This document shows, piece after piece, positions 34,506 to 43,695 of a stretch of 50,050 nt of DNA (positions are counted from its first letter, which is position 1; every line of letters begins with the position of its first letter). Source of the DNA: Acidobacteriaceae bacterium. Its GTDB lineage: Bacteria; Acidobacteriota; Terriglobia; Terriglobales; Acidobacteriaceae. Location: the NCBI GenBank assembly GCA_003138365.1, contig PLFY01000167.1, positions 46,952 through 97,001 of the forward strand, in the 5' to 3' direction. The notes beneath the pieces are model-generated. The model ran no database searches. It saw only the letters and a program-made list of their open reading frames with translations, and was not told the origin of the DNA. Made by a program: the position numbers and the translations under genes.

Positions 34506-37500
34506 ATGAACGAACCCCTTGCCATCATAGGCATTGCCTGCCGCCTTCCGGGCGGAGCGGATTCGCCCGAACAACTTTGGCAGATGCTCTGCGAGGGCAC
34601 GGATGCGATTCGAGAAATCCCGCCAGACCGCTGGAGCGTGGCGGCACACTACGATCCAGTCCCAGGCCGCGCCGGGAAGTCCATTTCCAAATGGGGCGGC
34701 TTCATAGAGGATATCGACCAGTTTGACTCTGCGTTCTTTCAAATTTCAGCGCGCGAGGCTGCCGCCATTGACCCGCAACAACGCCTGTTGCTTGAAGCAA
34801 GCTGGGAGGCGCTTGAAGACGGCGGACAGACCTTGGAGACCATCCGCGGCTCATCAACCGGTGTCTTTGTCGGCATTTCAACGTCTGACTATGCCGGGCT
34901 GCAAAATGATATCGACGGACGAGGCGTGGCGAATGTCTATTCCGCCACAGGGACTGCTTTCAGTATCGCGGCCAACCGCATCTCGTACTCCTTCGACTTG
35001 CGCGGACCGAGCATGGCGATGGACACAGCCTGTTCATCCGCGCTGACTGCCTGCCACGTCGCCTGCCAAAGTCTTTGGCGCGGCGATTGCACGATGGCCA
35101 TCGTTGCCGGCGTCAATGCTCTGCTGAATCAAAACACGTTCGTTGCGTTCAGCCGGATGTCGATGCTTTCGCCGGACGGGCGTTGCAAGGCATTTGATGC
35201 GAGCGCAAACGGCTTTGTTCGCGCCGAGGGGGTCGGCGCCATCGTCTTGAAACCTCTGTTTGCCGCGCAGGCCGATCATGATCGAATCTACGCCGTGATC
35301 CGCGGCACGGCAGCTAACCAGGATGGCCGCACCAACGGCATCACAGTTCCCAGCCGGCAGGCCCAGGAAGCGCTCATACGCCAGGCGTGCGTGAGTGCGG
35401 GAGTTTCGCCCGCCCATATCGGCTATGTGGAGGCGCATGGCACGGGAACGCCCATCGGCGACCCGATTGAAGCCGCGGCACTCAGTTCGGCTTTGTGCCA
35501 GGGCCGGAAGCATTCATGCCCGATCGGTTCGGTCAAAACCAACATTGGCCATCTCGAAGCGGCGTCCGGCATCGCAAGCCTCATTAAGGTAGCGCTTGTG
35601 CTCAAACATAAAGCGATCCCGCCCAGCCTCCACTTCAACACTCCCAACCCAAACATCGATTTTGAAAAGCTCAAACTGCGCGTCGTCAAAACCCTCGAAA
35701 GCTTTCCCGAACATTCAGGATCGCTGCTCGCCGGGATCAACTCATTCGGTTTCGGCGGAGCCAACGCGCATGTGATCCTTGAAGCCGCGCCGCCACTGTT
35801 GCAAAAAAGGAATTCCTCGAAGGACAAACACACTCGCAAACAATTCATACTGCCGATTTCCGCGCATAGCCAGGAGGCGCTTGGGACTGCCGCTAGAAAT
35901 TATCGCGCGCTGCTTTCTGAAAGCACAGTCAATGCCTCCGCACTTTGCGCCGCCGCTGCTACGCGGCGTTCACATTTTGCACATCGCCTCTGCTTGGTGG
36001 GGAGTTCGCGCAGAGAGATGCTCAAGCGTCTCGACACTTTTGTTGCCGGCGGATCAGACCCGGCGATGGTCGCAGGCGAGGTCTTCACCAACGCGGCTCC
36101 CGTCTTTGTCTTTTCCGGGCAAGGCCCGCAATGGTGGGGCATGGGCCGCGAACTCTTGCAGCGGGAATCGATCTTTCGCAAAACGATAGAAGAGTGCGAT
36201 GAACTCCTTCGCGAATTCGGAAGCTGGTCCCTGATAGAAGAGTTGTCTCGCGACGAGAGATCGTCCCGGCTGCAGCAGACAGAGATTGCGCAGCCCGCAA
36301 TATTCGCCCTGCAAGTCGCGTTGGCCGCTCTGTGGAAGTCGTGGGGCGTCAAGCCTGCGGCCGTCGTGGGCCATAGCGTCGGCGAAGTGGCGGCGGCGCA
36401 CCTGGCCGGAGCGTTGACCTTGCGCGAGGCCGCGCGCGTGATCTTTCATCGTGGCCGCTGCATGAGCTCCGCGCCGGACATCGGGCGAATGCTTGCTGCC
36501 AATCTCGACGCAGGACAGGCCGAGGAGATCGCCGCATCTTTTTCCGGCGAGGTTGCTATCGCCGCGTTCAACAGCCCGAAGTCGGTAACCTTCTCCGGCG
36601 CGGCAGGCCCACTTGAAAAGATCGCAAGCACACTGGAATCGGCCGGAGTCTTCCATCGCTTCCTGCACGTCCACTACGCATTTCACAGTCAGCAGATGGA
36701 TGCGACGAAGAGTGAATTGTTCCGTGCCCTGGGCAACGTGGAAACATCGCCGGTGAAGCTCCCATTGTTTTCCACGGTCACCGGGCAACGAGCAGACGGC
36801 TGCGACTTGACGGCCGATTACTGGTGGCGCAATGTTCGCCAGCCGGTGCGCTTCAGCGCGGCCATCTCGAATTTGATTGACGAAGGTCACAGATTGTTTC
36901 TGGAGTTAAGCGCACATCCTGCGCTGACAATCGCAGTCTCCGAAACACTCGCCGACCGTGCCGTTCCAGGAAAAGCTCTCTTCTCCCTGCGCCGCAAAGA
37001 GCCGGAAGTGGCCACGATGCTCACTAGTCTCAGCGCGCTGCATGTTGCCGGCGCGCCCGTTGATTGGAAGAGCATCTTCCCAGACGCCAGTGCGGATATT
37101 TCCCTGCCTGTCTATCCCTGGCAGCGTGAACGGCACTGGAGCGAAACAAGCATGATGCGCGCCGCTCGGCTTGCTTCTCCCACACATCCATTCCTGACCT
37201 CGAAGGTCAGCGCCGCCGAACCGGCTTGGAATACCTGGCTCGATCTGACCGCAAACTCATGGCTCAAAGATCATCGCGTGCAGGAGCATGTCGTTTTTCC
37301 CGGTGCGGGTTACGTTGAAGCGGCGTTGGGCATCGGCACCGCTCTGTTCAAGTCCTTGCCGCTCGAAGTCGAGGACATCGAGTTTCAGAAGGCGCTTTTT
37401 TTGCCGGAAGGGAAAGAGCCAATTCAGATGCAGTCCGCATTTTCGCACGCGGATGCAACCGTCAGATTTTCGAGCCATGGGAGCGAAGCCGGCAGCGATT

Positions 37501-40500
37501 GGACTTTGAACGCGGCGGCAAAGGTCAGAGCGCACGCTGGCATTTCTCCGCCGCCGATCAATCTAAAACGGCTGCAAGTCAATCTCCGCAAGCGACTGGC
37601 AAAGGATGAAGTCTACCTGGCCTGCGAGCAACACGGCTTCTTTTATGGCCCGATGTTCCGCTCAGTTGAATCGGTTTGGAGGAGCGATGGAGAAGCTCTG
37701 GGAAGGATTGGGCTGCCAGAACAACTCGCTGAAGGGGCGAGCCAATTTCAGATCCATCCCGCGCTTCTTGACGCCTGCTTTCAGGTGGCCCAGTTTGCCG
37801 CGTCCGAATCCTCCGACAGAACCACCTTCTTGCCGGCGCGCATTGACCGCATGACATTGTTTGCGCGCCCAGGCAAAAGCGTTTTCTGCCACGCCAAACT
37901 CATTCAAGCCAGTGCGCACTCCCTGATCTTGGACTTTCAAGTCTCCGACGAGACGGGGCGCGTCCTCTTTGATGTCGAAGGCTACCGGGCTCAGGCAGTG
38001 CGTGGCATGAGCGCATCGCGCGTGGATGACCCGGAAAACTGGCTCTATGAAACAAGGTGGGTTGACAAGCCACTGCGCGAGCCTCTTGAATCCGTTGCAC
38101 AAGCGATTCCAGGCACATGGCTCATATTCGCCGACCGTTCGGGTGTCGGGGAAAAGCTGGCGTCGTTGTTGAAGGAACGCGGTGGATCGCCGAAGCTTCT
38201 CTTCCAAGACAAGTGTTCTTCCGGTCCCGCCGCAACCGGCGTTGAGGTTGCAGCTTCGCTTCAGCCTGATCTGCAGCCTGATCCCCAGACTGTCCTGCGG
38301 CGTCTCCTTGCCGCGGGAAGCGGCAACAAGCTCGCGGGCGTTCTTCATCTCTGGAGTCTGGATGCGCCCGATGCGGCAAAACTGGATCCACGCACACTCT
38401 TGCAAACGGAAGCGGCGGGATGTCATAGCGTTTTGCACCTTGTTCAATCGATGGCGTTGCAGCAATCCACTGCCCACGTGTGGCTTGTCACGCGCGGCGC
38501 ACAGGCTGCGAATGGAGCTGGCCTCGTATCCGTTGCGCAAGCGCCGATGCTCGGAATCGGCCGCACCATCATGACCGAGTTCCCGCAGCTTTCCTGCCGC
38601 CTGGTCGATCTGAATGTTGGCGACATTGAAAGCGCAGCGCGACTTCTATTGCAGGAAGTTGTTTCGGGAGATGGCGAAACAGAAGTAGCATGGCGAGGTA
38701 AATCGCGGCTTGCGAGCCGGCTTGTGCGGACTACGTTGGCTTCGTATCCGACGCGCGCTTCCTTGTCTCGCAAGTCCGGCTATCAGTTGCTGCTTCCGGC
38801 GTCCGGCGTGATGGACGACCTGGCTTTGCACGAGAATCCGCGACGCAAGCCCGGTCGGGACGAAGTGGAAATCGAGATCTGTGCGGCAGCGTTGAATTTT
38901 CGCGACGTGATGAAGCTGCTCGGCATTTATCCCATGGAGAGCGATCTTGACATGCTCCTTGGCGACGAGTGTTCCGGGCGCATTGTGGGCGTCGGCAATA
39001 AGGTGAAGAACCTGAAGATCGGGGACGAAGTGATGGCCAATGGCTGCGGCTGCTTCTCGTCGCACCTCACGGTTCCCGCGCCGTTTGTAGTGCGTAAGCC
39101 GTCGCGCCTCACCTTTGAAGAGGCGGCGGCGACCCCGGTTGCGTTCATGACAGCGTGGTATGCGCTTCATCATCTGGGCAGAATCCAACGCGGTGAAAAG
39201 ATACTCATTCACTCAGCGACGGGCGGCGTTGGATTGGCCGCAATCCAGATTGCCAGGCTGGCGGGGGCTGAAGTTTTCGCAACAGCGGGCAATGAAGAGA
39301 AGCGCAGCTATCTGCGCAAGATAGGAATCCGGCACGTGATGGATTCGCGTACAACGGCGTTTGCAGGCGAGGTGCGCAGCCTGACAAATGGCGCGGGCGT
39401 TGATCTGGTTTTGAATTCACTGGCCGGCGACGCAATCGAAAAAGGCCTATCCGTGCTCGGAGCAGGCGGAAGATTCCTGGAGATTGGCAAGCGCGACATT
39501 TATGCCAACACGGCCATCGGGCTTCGCCCGTTTCGCAATAATCTTTCCATGTTCGTCATCGATATGGGGCGCGTGATGGCGGATCAGCCTGACACCGTTC
39601 AAACCTTGCTTCAAACCATTGGCAAACTTTTCAGCGCAGGGAAGCTAAAACCATTGCCGCACCGGACGCTGCCGGTTTCACAGGCTTCAAGCGCATTCCG
39701 CCTCATGGCGCAGGCAAAGCACATTGGCAAAATTGTTTTGACAATGCAAGATGGGACCGTTGTGTCCAGGCAAGCACCGGCTGAGAAGACCATTGCCTTT
39801 TCACCAAAGGCGTCCTATCTCATCACGGGCGGACTTGGCGGCTTCGGCCTTGCGGTGGCGAAATGGCTGGTCGAGAATGGCGCGAAGAATCTCGCCTTGA
39901 CCGGGAGAAGCGGCGCAAGTACACCTGAAGCAAAGCGAGCCGTGGCAGCATTGAGGCGGCTCGGCGCAAAGGTGTTAGTCGTCAAGGCGGACATAGCGGA
40001 TGAACATCGGGTTGCGCGGGTCCTTGCACAAGTGAAGCTTAAGCTGGGGCCTTTGCGCGGGGTGTTTCACGCGGCCATGGTGCTCGACGACGGACTCCTG
40101 ACGCAACTCACCGGGGAACGATTTGCGCGCGTCATGTCACCCAAGGTCACGGGTGGGTGGAATCTGCATCGAGCGACGGCCAAGCTTCCGCTGGATCATT
40201 TTGTGATGTTCTCATCGGTCAGCGCGCTGATTGGGACAGCAGGGCAGGCGAATTACGCCGCGGCCAATTGTTTCCTTGACGCCTTGGCGCATCATCGGCG
40301 CGTCTCAGGGCTGCCTGCGCTCACGGTCAATTGGGGCGCGCTCGGCGAAGTCGGCGTCCTGGCGCGCAATACAAAGGTGGCTGAACAGCTTGCGTTGCAT
40401 GGAGTTCACGCCATTGCCCCGGCGCAAGCGACAGAGATGTTGGGCAGGCTGCTGCAGAGCGACATAGCGCAGATTGGCTTCATGCACATCGACTGGGAGA

Positions 40501-41819
40501 GAGTTTTTGGCACGGGAGCAAGTTCATCGCCGTCGCCAAGGTTTTCTGAACTCTTGGTGACTCCAGCCATAGAAAGGGCGGGCGATGGCCGGGACCTTCG
40601 CAGCACGATTCTCTCCGCACCAGCCGCGGAGAAGCTGGCGATGGCCGCCGCCATGGTTGGTGATTCGGTTGCAAGAGTGCTGCGAACGAATGCCGTGAGA
40701 CTTGAAACCAATCGGCCGCTGAAAGAAATGGGATTGGATTCGCTTATGGCATTCGAGTTGTTGAACAGGCTTGAAGGACAATTCGGAGTCTCACTGCCGG
40801 CAAGCAAGATTTCAGCCTCCTCGACCATCAACAGTCTGGCCGCGATTGTGCTGGAGAGTTACGGCTTGGATACAGCGAAGGCGCCGGCTGTCGAAGGCGG
40901 CGCGCAGGCCATCGAGCGCAAAGGCCATTTGATGACCGAAACTGCGATTGGGATCAGACAATTGCTGACGTTGCGCACCGGCGGAACTGGCGCCCCATTG
41001 TTCTTCATCCATCCCGCGGGAGGTGGAACCAACATCTATGACCAATTGGCGGCTCAGTTGCCTGAAGGGTTCCCGGTCTACGGAATCCAGTCTCGAATGC
41101 TGGCCGGCGCCGAAGACGAGTTGCCTTCGGTTGAGGAGATGGCGCGCAGCTATGCCGATCTTATCGCAACCCGTCAGCCGAACGGCGCAGTGCAAATAGC
41201 CGGGTTTTCCGCCGGTGGACTTTTTGCGTTGGCGACGGCGCGCAGTTTGGAGCAGCGCGGCAAACGAGTTTCGTTCGTTGCCATGATTGAGACTCCCGTT
41301 GCAATGCTCCATCCGGACTATCCGCGCGAACTGATCCTGCAAAGCCTGATTGCGGAAGTGTATGACCATCTCGCCGGCGAAGGGTCGTCGTCTCAGCGCG
41401 AAGCCGGCGATCTCTCCGGCGCCATGATGGAACTTGCGAAAAACACAGCGACGGCGAAGGACGAGGCGACCCGGTTACATCTGCTGATGGAGTGGCTCGC
41501 CAGACAGGGAGTGGATGCCGGCAACGGCGCGGACTCCGGAATGAGAAAGTTTTTCGCAATCTTCATTCGCCACCTGCATCTGGTCGGAGCCGCAAAACTT
41601 GAAGCTGTGCTCGCGCCTGTGTTTCTGTGGCGGGCCGGCGCATCGGGACTCACAAGTGCGCCGATTGTCCCGGACATTCTTGAACGAATCACAAACGGAG
41701 AGTTTACCGAAGAAATTCTCGAGGGCAGGCATTTTGAGTTGATGCATCCGCCTCGCGTAAAGGAGCTGGCCGCACGACTGGCAGACGTCCTGGCAAAGAC
41801 AGAAGGAACTCGTACCTGA
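34506..41819 (+). CDS. Single-module, fully reducing type I polyketide synthase
   Basis: The product is about 2437 aa, from the ATG at 34506 (GGTGAG about 10 nt upstream). Domains in order: ketosynthase 1-425 (DTACSS Cys about 176, EAHGTGTPIGDP, KTNIGHLEAA); acyltransferase about 530-840 (FSGQGPQWWGMG, GHSVGE, and YAFHS, closest to the malonyl-type HAFH); dehydratase about 890-1180 (His about 923, DACFQ Asp about 1088); a nonmotif linker about 1185-1420 resembling a structural KR; enoylreductase about 1425-1740 (HSATGGVGLAAIQ); ketoreductase about 1765-1990 (TGGLGGFG, VLDDG B-type LDD, NYAAAN); acyl carrier protein with GLDSL Ser about 2079; thioesterase about 2165-2430 with GFSAGG. It probably works iteratively to make and release a saturated fatty-acid-like chain. 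No tailoring or phosphopantetheinyl transferase gene is near. Confidence 0.93.
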   Translation: MNEPLAIIGIACRLPGGADSPEQLWQMLCEGTDAIREIPPDRWSVAAHYDPVPGRAGKSISKWGGFIEDIDQFDSAFFQISAREAAAIDPQQRLLLEASWEALEDGGQTLETIRGSSTGVFVGISTSDYAGLQNDIDGRGVANVYSATGTAFSIAANRISYSFDLRGPSMAMDTACSSALTACHVACQSLWRGDCTMAIVAGVNALLNQNTFVAFSRMSMLSPDGRCKAFDASANGFVRAEGVGAIVLKPLFAAQADHDRIYAVIRGTAANQDGRTNGITVPSRQAQEALIRQACVSAGVSPAHIGYVEAHGTGTPIGDPIEAAALSSALCQGRKHSCPIGSVKTNIGHLEAASGIASLIKVALVLKHKAIPPSLHFNTPNPNIDFEKLKLRVVKTLESFPEHSGSLLAGINSFGFGGANAHVILEAAPPLLQKRNSSKDKHTRKQFILPISAHSQEALGTAARNYRALLSESTVNASALCAAAATRRSHFAHRLCLVGSSRREMLKRLDTFVAGGSDPAMVAGEVFTNAAPVFVFSGQGPQWWGMGRELLQRESIFRKTIEECDELLREFGSWSLIEELSRDERSSRLQQTEIAQPAIFALQVALAALWKSWGVKPAAVVGHSVGEVAAAHLAGALTLREAARVIFHRGRCMSSAPDIGRMLAANLDAGQAEEIAASFSGEVAIAAFNSPKSVTFSGAAGPLEKIASTLESAGVFHRFLHVHYAFHSQQMDATKSELFRALGNVETSPVKLPLFSTVTGQRADGCDLTADYWWRNVRQPVRFSAAISNLIDEGHRLFLELSAHPALTIAVSETLADRAVPGKALFSLRRKEPEVATMLTSLSALHVAGAPVDWKSIFPDASADISLPVYPWQRERHWSETSMMRAARLASPTHPFLTSKVSAAEPAWNTWLDLTANSWLKDHRVQEHVVFPGAGYVEAALGIGTALFKSLPLEVEDIEFQKALFLPEGKEPIQMQSAFSHADATVRFSSHGSEAGSDWTLNAAAKVRAHAGISPPPINLKRLQVNLRKRLAKDEVYLACEQHGFFYGPMFRSVESVWRSDGEALGRIGLPEQLAEGASQFQIHPALLDACFQVAQFAASESSDRTTFLPARIDRMTLFARPGKSVFCHAKLIQASAHSLILDFQVSDETGRVLFDVEGYRAQAVRGMSASRVDDPENWLYETRWVDKPLREPLESVAQAIPGTWLIFADRSGVGEKLASLLKERGGSPKLLFQDKCSSGPAATGVEVAASLQPDLQPDPQTVLRRLLAAGSGNKLAGVLHLWSLDAPDAAKLDPRTLLQTEAAGCHSVLHLVQSMALQQSTAHVWLVTRGAQAANGAGLVSVAQAPMLGIGRTIMTEFPQLSCRLVDLNVGDIESAARLLLQEVVSGDGETEVAWRGKSRLASRLVRTTLASYPTRASLSRKSGYQLLLPASGVMDDLALHENPRRKPGRDEVEIEICAAALNFRDVMKLLGIYPMESDLDMLLGDECSGRIVGVGNKVKNLKIGDEVMANGCGCFSSHLTVPAPFVVRKPSRLTFEEAAATPVAFMTAWYALHHLGRIQRGEKILIHSATGGVGLAAIQIARLAGAEVFATAGNEEKRSYLRKIGIRHVMDSRTTAFAGEVRSLTNGAGVDLVLNSLAGDAIEKGLSVLGAGGRFLEIGKRDIYANTAIGLRPFRNNLSMFVIDMGRVMADQPDTVQTLLQTIGKLFSAGKLKPLPHRTLPVSQASSAFRLMAQAKHIGKIVLTMQDGTVVSRQAPAEKTIAFSPKASYLITGGLGGFGLAVAKWLVENGAKNLALTGRSGASTPEAKRAVAALRRLGAKVLVVKADIADEHRVARVLAQVKLKLGPLRGVFHAAMVLDDGLLTQLTGERFARVMSPKVTGGWNLHRATAKLPLDHFVMFSSVSALIGTAGQANYAAANCFLDALAHHRRVSGLPALTVNWGALGEVGVLARNTKVAEQLALHGVHAIAPAQATEMLGRLLQSDIAQIGFMHIDWERVFGTGASSSPSPRFSELLVTPAIERAGDGRDLRSTILSAPAAEKLAMAAAMVGDSVARVLRTNAVRLETNRPLKEMGLDSLMAFELLNRLEGQFGVSLPASKISASSTINSLAAIVLESYGLDTAKAPAVEGGAQAIERKGHLMTETAIGIRQLLTLRTGGTGAPLFFIHPAGGGTNIYDQLAAQLPEGFPVYGIQSRMLAGAEDELPSVEEMARSYADLIATRQPNGAVQIAGFSAGGLFALATARSLEQRGKRVSFVAMIETPVAMLHPDYPRELILQSLIAEVYDHLAGEGSSSQREAGDLSGAMMELAKNTATAKDEATRLHLLMEWLARQGVDAGNGADSGMRKFFAIFIRHLHLVGAAKLEAVLAPVFLWRAGASGLTSAPIVPDILERITNGEFTEEILEGRHFELMHPPRVKELAARLADVLAKTEGTRT

Positions 41820-41844
41820 CATCCTCGTTGCCAGATTCTTGCCT

Positions 41845-41978
41845 TAACAGCCTGTGGCAGAAGTCGCAGTCTGGCGGGAAGCATCCCTCAGCGGCTAAAG
41901 CCCCATTGATTCCTGAGGCTTTATGGCACGACTAAAGTCGTGCCCTTTCAAAACCAGACTTCCACCACAGGCTGTTAA
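41845..41978. repeat. Palindromic TIR element (copy C)
   Basis: This is the cleanest copy, 134 bp. Arms TTAACAGCCTGTGG plus CAGAAGTC (41845-41866) and GACTTCCACCACAGGCTGTTAA (41957-41978) match as inverted repeats at 20 of 22 positions. Inside are CCCTCAGCGGCTAAAGCCCC and the hairpin GGCACGACTAAAGTCGTGCC. It sits between the convergent polyketide synthase and GH79-like genes and may also end their transcripts. Confidence 0.88.
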
Positions 41979-41990
41979 GATGTGCCGGTC

Positions 41991-43454
41991 TCAGCCCAGC
42001 CGGATCAGCGCAGCGGAGTAAGCTGGAACGCGCACACTTAGTTTGCCGCTCTGAACCTTGAGCGGCTCACCGGCGCGAGGATGGAATTGTCCATCGCCCG
42101 CGACCGCGGCTCCCTCAAACGTGACACCGGCCTTGCTGTCGATCGCCGGCGCCTCAAGGCGCTCCACCACCGCCGGCTTGAAACCGCCGGCAGGCTGAGC
42201 AAGGGTAACTTCGAGGTCGCGTGCATCCTTGTTGAAGACGACTACCAGCCCCTTGGCGCCATCCCCGCCGGCCGCATACGCCGTCACATTCGCACCCTGT
42301 GCCTGAAGCGTTGTCCGATTCAATGTGCGTCCCGCAAATTGTTGCGCCAGCATCAAACCGTAGTACTCCGGCCGCGCAGTAAAGCCGCTTCCGATGGCGC
42401 CCACGATGGGCGAATAATAACCGTTCGCGCCCGCATGAAGGTTGACTCCCACGCAGCCCAGGGACGCCATTTGCAGGCAGAAGTCTCCCGCCCATAGCGC
42501 AGACGCAAACGTATCGCTGACCCCCGGCTTGCCTGCGTTGTAGCAGGAATTTCCTTCTGCCATGCGAAACGGCAGGCCGGCGGCTTTGGCCGAGTCCAGT
42601 GCCTCCCGGCAGGAGCTATCGAAGCGGGCGCCGGGATGCAAAAGCAGGTCGATTGTCATCCGCGGATCGGCAGGCGGACCCTCGGGGTAGTAGTGGCTGG
42701 TCACCAGCACAATCTCTTTGGGAACGTCCTCGGTGAACTGCTTGACCCACTTCGGATTCGAGGCCGTGTCCGGGCCGGCCACCGCAACCTCCGGCAGCTT
42801 TTCATGAAACGCGGAGCGGAACGTCTTCCACTTGGCAAGGTACTCGTCGAAGGTCCAGGGCTTGTTTCCCTGATCGTGGTGCCTGAAGAGGTCGGGCTCG
42901 TTGCCGAACTGCACACAGATGAGTTGAGGTCCAAGCGCTTTGGCCACAAAGCTGCCCTCGGCGAGCGCCTGCTCCACCGTGCCTCCACCAAGGTTCAAAC
43001 CATAGATGCAGCGCCAGCCGGCCGCGCCCAGAAAGCCCTGCAGGTTGCGGATGGAGCGCGGCGTGATGGTGAACGTGCGTGGCTCACGATGGCCCGGATC
43101 GGGCCCCACCAATCCACCGGCCTCCGGTGGGGTCGCTGGTTCCGTCTCAGACCAAACGGTGAACTCGCTCAGGTTGCCGCCAAGGCGCAGCACGCCCGTT
43201 GGGCTCAGCGCGCGGAACATCTCGATCAGGGCCGTGTTTTGAGGCGAAAAGAAATCCGGGTAGGCAAGCTGCCCGCTTTCGTAGCTGAGCCCCATAAAGT
43301 CCGCCGGGACTTTGGCGAGGCGGGTCGCTGGGTCGACGGCCAGCGAAACCTGAAGAGCGGCCTGCTGCGCCATCAGGCGATGCGGTGCGCTCAATGCGGT
43401 TGCCCCCAAGGCTGCGGTCATGGAACAAAACTCTCTTCTCGACAGTTGTTTCAT
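41991..43454 (-). CDS. GH79-like glycoside hydrolase (beta-glucuronidase/heparanase type)
   Basis: The product is 487 aa. The N-terminus is a Tat signal (LSRREFCSMTAALGATALSA), so the folded enzyme is exported. The catalytic barrel fits family GH79: VPADFMGLSYESGQLAYPDF near the start, the acid/base Glu in QFGNEPDLF about residue 186, and a probable nucleophile Glu in FRMAEGNSCYNAG about residue 299. A C-terminal beta domain ends VRVPAYSAALIRLG. GH79 enzymes remove glucuronic acid (or 4-O-methyl-glucuronic acid) from glycans; the substrate here is inferred. The ATG at 43454 follows the TonB-receptor gene on the same strand after 241 bp, which fits a shared uptake and cleavage role. Confidence 0.82.
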   Translation of the reverse strand: MKQLSRREFCSMTAALGATALSAPHRLMAQQAALQVSLAVDPATRLAKVPADFMGLSYESGQLAYPDFFSPQNTALIEMFRALSPTGVLRLGGNLSEFTVWSETEPATPPEAGGLVGPDPGHREPRTFTITPRSIRNLQGFLGAAGWRCIYGLNLGGGTVEQALAEGSFVAKALGPQLICVQFGNEPDLFRHHDQGNKPWTFDEYLAKWKTFRSAFHEKLPEVAVAGPDTASNPKWVKQFTEDVPKEIVLVTSHYYPEGPPADPRMTIDLLLHPGARFDSSCREALDSAKAAGLPFRMAEGNSCYNAGKPGVSDTFASALWAGDFCLQMASLGCVGVNLHAGANGYYSPIVGAIGSGFTARPEYYGLMLAQQFAGRTLNRTTLQAQGANVTAYAAGGDGAKGLVVVFNKDARDLEVTLAQPAGGFKPAVVERLEAPAIDSKAGVTFEGAAVAGDGQFHPRAGEPLKVQSGKLSVRVPAYSAALIRLG

Positions 43455-43695
43455 ATTGCTTTCCGTCTTTCATTTTACGTTGACATTGGCGCAGCAGGCT
43501 GAAATGAAGGTTGCGCCTGCCCACGAGGAGCAGGCGCAAAGGAGGCTACTACATGACTTGGAACTTTCCAATCGTTCCAAGTTCACACCTTCATATGAAT
43601 TTCGGGCAGACAGAATATCTCCGATACCAGTCGCGATTTCGCTCCCCTCGGTGGCCGCTCCTTCGCAGAGAAAGAGCGGCCCGTTCGAGGAATGA

